From: Actinomycetota bacterium
GTDB taxonomy: Bacteria > Actinomycetota > Actinomycetes > Streptosporangiales > Streptosporangiaceae
NCBI GenBank assembly: GCA_027313705.1
Contig: DAHVDE010000031.1
Location: 1 to 57,893, forward strand
DNA length: 57,893 nucleotides
Direction of reading: 5' to 3'
The notes beneath the pieces are model-generated. The model was not told where the DNA came from and made no database searches. It worked only from the letters and a program-made list of their open reading frames with translations. A program made the translations under genes and the position numbers. Every line of letters starts with the position of its first letter. Within the stretch, counting starts at the first letter, position 1. Of the stretch, positions 8,599-15,655 are shown piece after piece.

Positions 8599-8787
8599 TC
8601 AGCAGCACGTGGTGCCGGTCGAGACGCACTGGCCGTAGCAGTTGATCCGGAAGCAGTAGTGCGTCGAGCCTACGTAGCAGCAGGAACAGCACACCTGCCC
8701 GTTCTCCGGGACGCATGCCCCGGCGTCCACCGCGGGCACCAGGCGCTGCAGTAAGGAGTCCCCGACTGTCCTGAGGGCCTTGACCAT
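8599..8787 (-). CDS. Cysteine-rich peptide precursor (62 aa, ten Cys)
   Basis: The ATG at 8787 has AAGGTGG four bases upstream. Residues 1-24 form a leader (MVKALRTVGDSLLQRLVPAV) that can form an amphipathic helix. Residues 25-62 hold ten cysteines (25, 33, 34, 36, 37, 45, 50, 54, 61, 62) with Gly, Ser, Thr and Tyr between them and a Cys-Cys C-terminus. No radical-SAM, LanM/LanB or YcaO enzyme is nearby; the neighbours are a thioredoxin with CPAC, an ABC exporter and an S26 peptidase. The natural reading is a secreted peptide with up to five disulfides and leader cleavage near Ala22-Gly-Ala24. A TTGACA hexamer at 8866-8871, reading leftward, may mark a separate promoter. Activity is unknown: antimicrobial, signal or cofactor-bearing are all possible. 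Confidence 0.75.
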   Translation of the reverse strand: MVKALRTVGDSLLQRLVPAVDAGACVPENGQVCCSCCYVGSTHYCFRINCYGQCVSTGTTCC

Positions 8788-8890
8788 GATCCACCTTCTA
8801 AGTTCGAACGAACCGTTATGCTCACTATCCCGCTTTAGTTCCGGTCCATCAAGTACCGAGTCAATTGTCAAAAATTCTCCCAGGCAACCC

Positions 8891-9574
8891 TCAAGCTATT
8901 TGCCCGTCATGAAGCTTTATATGACGATCAGCCGTTGAGGCGAGGTCTGCGTCATGTGTGGCGATAAGGATGGTCATGCCGTTCTCTTCGCGCAGGCTGA
9001 GGAGTAGCTTGATGATCTCGGCACCGGTGGCCGAGTCGAGGTTGCCCGTCGGCTCGTCCGCGAGCAGCAGCCCGGGCGAGCCGATCAGGGCGCGAGCGAT
9101 GCCCACCCGCTGCTGTTCACCGCCCGAGAGCAGCGCGGGCAGCGACCTTTCCCTGCCTGCCAGCCCGACCTGGGCGAGCAGTTCCGTTGCCCGGCCGACC
9201 TTGTCGTAATTGACGCGGTAAGGCAGGACGGGGGTCAGCACGTTGTCCAGTGCGGTAAGCGCGGGGAGCAGGTTATAACGCTGGAAGACGAAACCGATGC
9301 CGCGGCGGTAGTCGGCAAGCTGGTTGCGAGATAGCCCTGCGAGGCTCTGGCCGTCGATCTCGATCTCCCCTTGGTCCGGGCGATCGATCGCGCCGACGAG
9401 ATTGAGCAGCGTTGACTTGCCTGAGCCTGACGGTCCGGTGATGGCAAGCACGGTTCCTGGCTCCACCGTCAGGCTGACCTCGCGGACCGCGCTCAGCTTC
9501 CTGCCCTGACCGAGCGGGAAGGTCTTGCTGACCTCAGTGATCTTGACGAAGGTGCCTGCTTTCGATCCGGCCAC
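8891..9574 (-). CDS. ABC transporter ATPase, MacB/LolD type (227 aa)
   Basis: A stand-alone nucleotide-binding subunit: Walker [10 protein letters not shown], signature [15 protein letters not shown], Walker [13 protein letters not shown], and the switch histidine in [11 protein letters not shown]. The family works with FtsX-like permeases in mechanotransmission rather than classic transport, and the permease gene lies immediately upstream. The GTG start sits two bases after the permease stop, with AGGAG inside the permease's last codons. It lies about 100 bases upstream of the cysteine-rich peptide on the same strand, so a role in self-protection or release of that peptide is possible but unproven. 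Confidence 0.93.
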   Translation of the reverse strand: MAGSKAGTFVKITEVSKTFPLGQGRKLSAVREVSLTVEPGTVLAITGPSGSGKSTLLNLVGAIDRPDQGEIEIDGQSLAGLSRNQLADYRRGIGFVFQRYNLLPALTALDNVLTPVLPYRVNYDKVGRATELLAQVGLAGRERSLPALLSGGEQQRVGIARALIGSPGLLLADEPTGNLDSATGAEIIKLLLSLREENGMTILIATHDADLASTADRHIKLHDGQIA

Positions 9575-9576
9575 CG

Positions 9577-12303
9577 CTACTCCTGCGCCAGCGCTTGCGG
9601 GCCGGCCAGCCGGCCGAGCAGCCTGGCAGGCAAGATGGCGGCCAAGGTCGCGATCACGACCCCGGCGACGGCGGCGAGCACTGCGGCGATGATCAGCCCA
9701 GCGTGCAGCGAGCCAGAGAAAGCCGCCGCGAGCGCCAGCCCTGACCCGGCACCCGCAACTGACCCGGTCATTCCCATCCCGGCACCCTCCAAGGTGACTA
9801 GCCGGCCAAGCGTGGCTTCACGCCAGCCGATCGCGCGGAGGGTCGCGAACTCGGCGACCCGTTCCCTGATATTGAGATAGAGCACGTCCGCGACGGCCGC
9901 TGCGCCGATGACGACAGTGACCACTGCGGAGACATAGTCGACCCGCCTGGTCTGGACCGCGATGGCGTCGCCGAGCAAGGTGCCGACCACCTGGCCGCGG
10001 AAGGCCAGCGTGAACGCCAGCAATAGCGTCAGCGCGCAGATCCCTATTGCCAGGCTGAGCGCGCCGATCAGGCTGCGGCCAGGTGCGCGGAGCAGGTTGG
10101 TCACCGCAAGCCCTGGCAGGGACCTCGGTGCATGAGCGCGACGACTCGGCATGACGGCCGGGCGTACCGCTGCAGCGGGCTGTGACCTGGCGGCACGCCA
10201 GGCAGGGGCGATTCCCGCCAGCATGGTCAGCACAGTTGCCACCGGCACGGCGATCGCCGCCCTGGCCGGCGAGGCGGACAGGCCGAACGCGGCCGACAGC
10301 GGGAGCGCGACCACTGCCCCCACCACGCTGGCGGCCAGGCCGATCAGGCCTACCTCGGCGAACACGGCGGTGAACAGCTTGCCGTTCCGCCAGCCGACGC
10401 AGGCAAGCACGCCGAGTTCTGTTCGCCTGGCCCTGACGGCGGCGGACGCGGCGTTCGCGACCAGCAGCGCGCACACCGCCAGGACGAGCAAGAACAACAG
10501 CACGCTGGTGCGGTCGACGGCATCGAGAACCTCGACGGCGACGCCCTTCTTCGACCAGTCTTCGCGCAAGACCAAGGCAGGTCGGCCGAACTTGCCCGCA
10601 GGCAGCAGCACCTTCTGCGGCGCCGGCGACGACCCGAGCGTGATATCGACGCTCAGGCCGGTCTTGGCCGCGATCTGGGTGGCGACCGCGTTCACCCGTG
10701 CCCTGGAAAGCGGGTCGACCCCATGTACGCCTGCCACCCTGATCCTGATCACGCTGATCGGCTTGGCGGCGATCGCCCTGGGGAAATGGGCGCTCAGCGC
10801 GCTCAGCGCCGACAGGGTCGTGAGCATGAGCGGCGGCGGCTGCAGGTAACCACCGAGGTTGCTGCTCGGCAGCAGGTCCTGGCCGTGCAGCGCCCGGCCG
10901 GCGGCGGCATTGCCAGGCGCGGCTACCGGGGGTGCGTAGGTCTCAAGCGGCACGGCGGACAGCGCGCTGAACCCTGGCAGCCTGGCCGGATTGAACTCGC
11001 CTACCGTGTGCAGTACCGGCGGCGCGAGCTCGCCCGAGCGGGTAGCGAACTGGTGCACGGTCAGCTTGCGGAACTGCACGTCGTCCGAGGGCAGCGGGGC
11101 AGGCAGGTATCCGTTCTGGTAAAGGGCGCCGGCCCAGATCGACTGCGGGTTGCTGACCGTCCTGGGCAGCAGTAAACCGCCCTTGGCTACCGCGTAGCCA
11201 ACCGGGCCAGGTGTCCAGATCGAGTCGATGCTGCCAGCGCCACTGCTGTTCGGGTTCGCCGACGCGACGTCGGCAAGCAGGTCACGGTAAGCGGTATCCG
11301 CGGTGACCGCGGCCCGGCCAATTAGCGTGCCTGGCGTGGCACCGAACCGGCGCTGCGCCGTGGCGGGAGTCAGCGGGGCGCGCAGGACAGCCGACGCCGC
11401 GCTCGCGGGCAGCCGCCAGATTACCTGCCGCAACTGCTGGTCTAGGTAAGGTTGCGTGGGCGAGAGCACGGGGACCGACTCCCCTGGCGTGCCGCCCTCG
11501 TCGACCGCCGTGAGCGTGTCGCCTGCCCGCAGGTAGCGTCCGGACACCATGGCCTTCTTCAGGCCGACCAGCCTGGCCTCGGCGACCGGGTCGATCGCGG
11601 CAAGCAGCAAGGGGAACGACCACACTGTCACCACCGCAGGCTGGTCGCCGCTGGTCACCGGCGAATAGCAGCCGACAAAAGTACGCACACTCGCGGCGAA
11701 TGGCCCCGTGCCCTGCTGCGTGCCCGCGTACCTGCAGACCGGGATTTGCCGTCCGCCGACGATCTCGCTGGTGGTAATGCCCTGCGGGCCGATCTCGAGC
11801 GGTGTGCTGAGCGCCGACCTGGTGACATAGGCGAAACCGCTCGCATCGGCCGCGCGGGACAGGCCGCGGTCGTAGACCCAGGTGTTGTCGACGCGGTAAA
11901 GCACCCGCTGGCCGTTCCCGACGCCGCTCGGCAGGGCGAGGTCCATGGTGACTCTCGGCACGATATAGCCGATCATCGCGATCGGGGCGGCCACTTCTAC
12001 TCCTGCCAGGTGCTCGATTTCATGGTACTGCCCCAGCGAAATGCCGCCGAAAATGCCCGACAGATAATTGGGCCGCACCAAGCCGCGGCTGCGTTCCAGC
12101 CGAGTGACCGAGCCCTTAGGCCGGACGAGGATGTCATAAGCGGAACGGTAACTGCGACCGACCGCGCCGACGGTGCGCAGCTGGGTCGTGCGGGCGGCAC
12201 CGGTCAGCACCACGAAACTCGCCGTTGCCACGCCGATGCCCACGAGCAGCGCGATTGTCCGCCCGACCTGGTGGCGCAACCGCCCCCACAGATACCTGTC
12301 CAT
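9577..12303 (-). CDS. FtsX-like ABC permease (908 aa)
   Basis: An N-terminal membrane helix (about residues 15-37, TIALLVGIGVATASFVVLTGA) is followed by a very large extracytoplasmic domain of about 560 residues. Then come FtsX cores with membrane helices around 605-720 and 775-905, including the characteristic VRARRTELGVLACVGWRNGK and EFATLRAIGWREATL loops. This is the DUF214/FtsX layout for the MacB/LolC class. It pairs with the ATPase two bases downstream. ATG 12303 is preferred over a GTG two codons upstream; AGG lies five bases ahead. The substrate is unknown. Its position upstream of the peptide cassette suggests, but does not prove, a functional link. Confidence 0.9.
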   Translation of the reverse strand: MDRYLWGRLRHQVGRTIALLVGIGVATASFVVLTGAARTTQLRTVGAVGRSYRSAYDILVRPKGSVTRLERSRGLVRPNYLSGIFGGISLGQYHEIEHLAGVEVAAPIAMIGYIVPRVTMDLALPSGVGNGQRVLYRVDNTWVYDRGLSRAADASGFAYVTRSALSTPLEIGPQGITTSEIVGGRQIPVCRYAGTQQGTGPFAASVRTFVGCYSPVTSGDQPAVVTVWSFPLLLAAIDPVAEARLVGLKKAMVSGRYLRAGDTLTAVDEGGTPGESVPVLSPTQPYLDQQLRQVIWRLPASAASAVLRAPLTPATAQRRFGATPGTLIGRAAVTADTAYRDLLADVASANPNSSGAGSIDSIWTPGPVGYAVAKGGLLLPRTVSNPQSIWAGALYQNGYLPAPLPSDDVQFRKLTVHQFATRSGELAPPVLHTVGEFNPARLPGFSALSAVPLETYAPPVAAPGNAAAGRALHGQDLLPSSNLGGYLQPPPLMLTTLSALSALSAHFPRAIAAKPISVIRIRVAGVHGVDPLSRARVNAVATQIAAKTGLSVDITLGSSPAPQKVLLPAGKFGRPALVLREDWSKKGVAVEVLDAVDRTSVLLFLLVLAVCALLVANAASAAVRARRTELGVLACVGWRNGKLFTAVFAEVGLIGLAASVVGAVVALPLSAAFGLSASPARAAIAVPVATVLTMLAGIAPAWRAARSQPAAAVRPAVMPSRRAHAPRSLPGLAVTNLLRAPGRSLIGALSLAIGICALTLLLAFTLAFRGQVVGTLLGDAIAVQTRRVDYVSAVVTVVIGAAAVADVLYLNIRERVAEFATLRAIGWREATLGRLVTLEGAGMGMTGSVAGAGSGLALAAAFSGSLHAGLIIAAVLAAVAGVVIATLAAILPARLLGRLAGPQALAQE

Positions 12304-12358
12304 TCTCACCTCGTCGGCTTCGTCGCCTACGCGAATCGCACACCGACAATAGCGGCAG

Positions 12359-14341
12359 TTATCCCACTACGCAGCCGGTGCTTGGGCCGTGCAGCGGAAA
12401 TGCCCGGGCGAGGGCGCGGGCAATGTCATGGCCTCTGGCGATGTAGCCCTGCGAGGTGAAGTGAATGCCATCGCTGATGTACCAGCTGGTGCGGACGATC
12501 GAAGCCCAGTCGTAGATCCGCATGTTGGGATATCTGGCACAGGCGTGCAGCAGAGCCTTGTCCCATAGCTCCATGTTGGATTCCGCATAGGGTCCTCCGG
12601 CCAGCAAGGACCTGACATTGACCCACATCACCGGCTGGCCGCGGGTGACCGACATCATCTCCGCGATCCGCGCGGCGCGGCTGACGTTCGAGCCGATCGC
12701 CACGTTGGCCGTGTCGTTGGTGCCCAGCGCGATGACCCAGCAGCCTTGATAGCCAGAACTGACCAGGCTCTTGGCGACGTTGTAGCCGTTGACCTGGCCG
12801 GGCAGCACCTCGACGATCGACCTGGCTCCCGAAATCTCGGTGATCACGTGCTTGACGCCGACATCGTGATACTGGGCCGGAAGGCGCTGAGCGGCATCGG
12901 GAATGTAGTCGCTCATGATCATGCCCTCTGAGGTGGAATCGCCAACGTGCACGACAGAAGTGCAGGAAGTAAGCAGCTTCGGTGCCGCCGTCGTGCTCGG
13001 CTCCGCGATCGGCGTCAGGCCGGTGATCACGGGCACCGCGCCTGCCCTTGGATGGACCGATGTCTGCGCGGGCCCGCTGGCTGCGGTCTGCTGCACCGGA
13101 CCGCTCGCCCTAGCCGGCTCGGAGATCGGGATCACGCCAGCGAGGCCGACGCACGCCAGGGCCACGACGGCGGTCATGCTCGTGGTGCCGATCATCGCGC
13201 GGCTGCGCACGTAGCCGCGCCAGCCACCCGACCTAACCAGGTCAAGCTGCTTGCCGATCGCGCCGTGCCGCACCGGTTCCTCGATGAACTTCCATGACAG
13301 CGCGGCCAGGGCGATGCTCGCTGCCACCTGGACGGCGGCCCGCGGCAGGTCCTCGGTGCTGTTAGCCGGGGACGAGAGCACGATCACCGGATAGTGCCAC
13401 AGGTAGATGCCGTACGAGCGCACGCCGAGCCAGCGCAACGGCGACCAGGCGAGCACGCGTCCGACGATGCTGCCAGGCACGGCACCCGCCGCAAGTATCG
13501 CAGCCGTGGCGAGGGCGAGAACGGCCAGCCCGCCCCGGTACAAGAACGCCGAGTACTCGCCCACGTCCGCGATCATGAAGCCGACGACGACCAGGCCGGC
13601 GCCCGCCGCGACGTCAAGCAGCCAGAGCCGGCGTTTCATGCTCGCGCCGGACCGGCTCGGCCAGATCATGGCCAGGGCAGCGCCAACCAGCAGGCCGCAG
13701 GCCCGGGTGTCGGTGCCCTCATAGATCCTGGTCGGGTCAAGGCCCGGCTGGTACAGCCTCGCCATCAAGACGGCCGAGCCGGCCGCGAGCAGCAGCGTGG
13801 GAACTGCAAGCCACTTCACCGACTTGCCGCCGGCGCGCCGCAAGACCAGCAAGGCGAGCAGCAGCAACCAGGGCCACAGCAGGTAAAACTGCTCCTCCAC
13901 GGCCAGCGACCACAGGTGATCGAGCGGCTGGGGCGGCGCGAACCTGGCAAAATAGGACTGGTTCTTCGCGATCAGGTACCAGTTGCTGGTGTAAGTGACC
14001 GCAGCGAGCACGGGTCCGCGCAGGCTGGCCAGCCTGACCCGGTCCGCGATCGTGACCCATGCCGTTACCGCCGCCAGCATCACGAACAGGGCGGGCAACA
14101 GCCGGCGGGCGCGGCGCAGCCAGAACTGCTTCAGGCGGATACCGCCTGCGGTGACCCACTGCGCGAGCAGCAAGTCGGTGATCAGGTACCCGCTCAGCGT
14201 GAAGAACAAGGCAACGCCGAGCAGACCGCCGGGTGCCCACCCGAATTGCTCGTGGTAAGCGATCACCGCCAGTACGGCTATCGCGCGCAAGCCATCTAGG
14301 CCAGGCATGTACCGCTGGCCGCTCCCCTGTGGCTCAGGCAC
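12359..14341 (-). CDS. OafA/YrhL-type acyltransferase with C-terminal SGNH domain (660 aa)
   Basis: The N-terminal acyltransferase-3 domain (about residues 12-380) begins GLDGLRAIAVLAVIAYHEQF, with the catalytic histidine in AYH, and has about ten membrane helices. A linker rich in Pro, Ala and Thr leads to an SGNH hydrolase-like domain (about 455-655) with VVHVGDSTSEG, GTNDTANV and DGIHFTSQGY, giving the Ser, Asn and Asp/His catalytic elements. Such fusions O-acetylate exported polysaccharides or cell-wall polymers, moving the acyl group across the membrane. The first codon could be 14341 or the in-frame ATG eleven codons later. It runs leftward with 49 bases to the FtsX-like permease gene. 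Confidence 0.92.
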   Translation of the reverse strand: MPEPQGSGQRYMPGLDGLRAIAVLAVIAYHEQFGWAPGGLLGVALFFTLSGYLITDLLLAQWVTAGGIRLKQFWLRRARRLLPALFVMLAAVTAWVTIADRVRLASLRGPVLAAVTYTSNWYLIAKNQSYFARFAPPQPLDHLWSLAVEEQFYLLWPWLLLLALLVLRRAGGKSVKWLAVPTLLLAAGSAVLMARLYQPGLDPTRIYEGTDTRACGLLVGAALAMIWPSRSGASMKRRLWLLDVAAGAGLVVVGFMIADVGEYSAFLYRGGLAVLALATAAILAAGAVPGSIVGRVLAWSPLRWLGVRSYGIYLWHYPVIVLSSPANSTEDLPRAAVQVAASIALAALSWKFIEEPVRHGAIGKQLDLVRSGGWRGYVRSRAMIGTTSMTAVVALACVGLAGVIPISEPARASGPVQQTAASGPAQTSVHPRAGAVPVITGLTPIAEPSTTAAPKLLTSCTSVVHVGDSTSEGMIMSDYIPDAAQRLPAQYHDVGVKHVITEISGARSIVEVLPGQVNGYNVAKSLVSSGYQGCWVIALGTNDTANVAIGSNVSRAARIAEMMSVTRGQPVMWVNVRSLLAGGPYAESNMELWDKALLHACARYPNMRIYDWASIVRTSWYISDGIHFTSQGYIARGHDIARALARAFPLHGPSTGCVVG

Positions 14342-14506
14342 GCTCGCCCCCCTTTCCGCGAGCCAAACAGATCACCTCTAGCAACCTAATGCCGCCCCAG
14401 TCAACCATATTGACCAGGATCAAACCCTTAACTCGCGAACACCCCGGCAACGCCGCGTTCGCCACTCTCGGTGCCTGGCCGCAACCGATCGGCTAGCGAA
14501 CTCTAA
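14342..14506. other. Intergenic region between acyltransferase and methyltransferase
   Basis: The first part is upstream of the leftward acyltransferase and is relatively AT-rich (CAACCATATTGACCAGGATC), so it probably holds that gene's promoter. I see no credible reading frame. The right end runs into the palindromic repeat at 14507. Confidence 0.4.
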
Positions 14507-14544
14507 GCGGAGTTCTAGCGTCAAATACGACGCTTTTACTCCGC
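14507..14544. repeat. Nested palindrome, copy 1 of a dispersed repeat
   Basis: GCGGAGT (14507-14513) pairs with ACTCCGC (14538-14544). Inside these, AGCGTC (14517-14522) pairs with GACGCT (14529-14534), around a loop AAATAC. The 3-base internal loop is TCT/TTT. The right half, CAAATACGACGC onward (14522-14543), recurs with one mismatch at 19653-19674. Both copies overlap the stop of a leftward gene, so they could act as transcription terminators or be short repetitive elements. Confidence 0.65.
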
Positions 14545-14545
14545 C

Positions 14546-15529
14546 TTAAGCCCGCAAGCTAACCGCGCGGCAGGAGGCGACGGGAGCCGGCTCCGATGGC
14601 ACGATCCGATGGGCCGCGATCGCGGCGCGGATGCCCTCGGCTACGGCACGCCCGACTGGCGGAGGGAAGGCGTTGCCGACCTGACGGTATGACGCCGTCT
14701 TACGGCCAGAAAACCGCCAGCCGGAAGGGAAGCCCTGGATCGCGGCCGCCATCGGCACGGTGAGCCTGGGCAGATGATTGACCGGGGCATAGTTGGGCGG
14801 CGGGGCGTCGGCCAACCCCCTGCCATCCACGCCAAGCTTGAGCCAGGCCGCCCTGGCACGAGTCGGGCCCAGGTCAGGGCCGCCATGCTTACGTGATCCG
14901 CCGACCAGGGTCGGCCCGATGCCATTCGCCCTGACAGCCCACTGCGCGGCACCCGCCCACCCGTCGGCGGCCATCAGGTCACGCAATACCTCGCCCACCG
15001 TAGGCGGCGTGCCTTGCGGATCCGGCCACCGGAAGTGCACCGCGACCTCCGGCACCATCGCGACGAGGATGAACCGCGGGCGCAACTGGGGCACCCCGAA
15101 CTCGCTGGCGTTGAGAACCTGCCATCTGACCTGGTAACCCATGCTCTCAAGGCGGCGAATCACTTGCTCGCGATAGCCGGAGAAGCGAGCGGTAGCCAGG
15201 CCGCGAACGTTCTCGAGCATGACGGCAGCCGGTTCGCACTCCTGCGCCAAGCGCAAGGCCTGCGGGAACAAGTCCCGCTCGTCGTCGGCGCCAAGCTGCT
15301 TCCCCGCGATCGAGAACGGCGGGCAGGGAACGCCGCCCGCCAGCAGGTCAACGCCGCGGTAGGAGCGGGCATCGAATTCCCTGACATCCTTCCTGACCGG
15401 GTGCCAGCCGCTCCGGTTGAGCGCCAGGGTCGCGCAGGCGTCCTCGTCGATCTCGACTGCCGCCAGATGGCAGAAACCAGCCTGCTCGAGCCCGAGCGAC
15501 TGTCCGCCTGCTCCGGCGCAGATCTCCAG
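14546..15529 (-). CDS. DNA (cytosine-5) methyltransferase, start codon unclear (about 327 aa)
   Basis: A C5-cytosine DNA methyltransferase. Motif I is CAGAGGQSLGLE, motif IV with the catalytic Cys is GGVPCPPFS, motif VI is ENVRGL, motif VIII is QLRPRFILV, and motif X is QVGNAFPPPVGRAVA. The protein is short for the family because the target-recognition region is small. No ATG, GTG or TTG occurs in frame between the upstream hairpin and the TTG at 15271, yet motifs I and IV lie upstream of 15271. The gene must therefore start at a non-standard codon (CTG 15529, just before motif I, is used here), or have suffered a small indel at its 5' end. No restriction endonuclease gene is adjacent, so an orphan methyltransferase is likely. 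The stop lies within the dispersed repeat. Confidence 0.8.
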   Translation of the reverse strand: MEICAGAGGQSLGLEQAGFCHLAAVEIDEDACATLALNRSGWHPVRKDVREFDARSYRGVDLLAGGVPCPPFSIAGKQLGADDERDLFPQALRLAQECEPAAVMLENVRGLATARFSGYREQVIRRLESMGYQVRWQVLNASEFGVPQLRPRFILVAMVPEVAVHFRWPDPQGTPPTVGEVLRDLMAADGWAGAAQWAVRANGIGPTLVGGSRKHGGPDLGPTRARAAWLKLGVDGRGLADAPPPNYAPVNHLPRLTVPMAAAIQGFPSGWRFSGRKTASYRQVGNAFPPPVGRAVAEGIRAAIAAHRIVPSEPAPVASCRAVSLRA

Positions 15530-15598
15530 GCACGTTAGCCCGTCTACGTCACACCATCCCGCCTCATCAAGGCCGCCTGTACCGGAGACTCTACCGGC

Positions 15599-15632
15599 GC
15601 GGGGCCGCTCACCGGCTGATGAGCGGCCCCGC
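15599..15632 (-). terminator. Strong hairpin after the repeat-protein gene
   Basis: A perfect 13-base stem (GGGGCCGCTCA paired with TGAGCGGCCCC, extended by two G:C pairs) closes an 8-base loop. It begins 24 bases beyond the stop of the large leftward repeat protein and before the methyltransferase reading frame. There is no U-tract, as is common for actinobacterial terminators. Confidence 0.7.
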
Positions 15633-15655
15633 TGCCTGGCGCTAATGCGGTGTGC

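Noticed and set aside
8599-8787. Classifying the Cys-rich peptide as lanthipeptide, sactipeptide or thiopeptide
   Set aside because: No LanB/LanC/LanM, radical-SAM or YcaO gene is present within the window near it; disulfide bonding better fits the thioredoxin neighbour.
11452-12459. A 335-codon plus-strand frame
   Set aside because: Antisense of the FtsX-like permease; no motifs.
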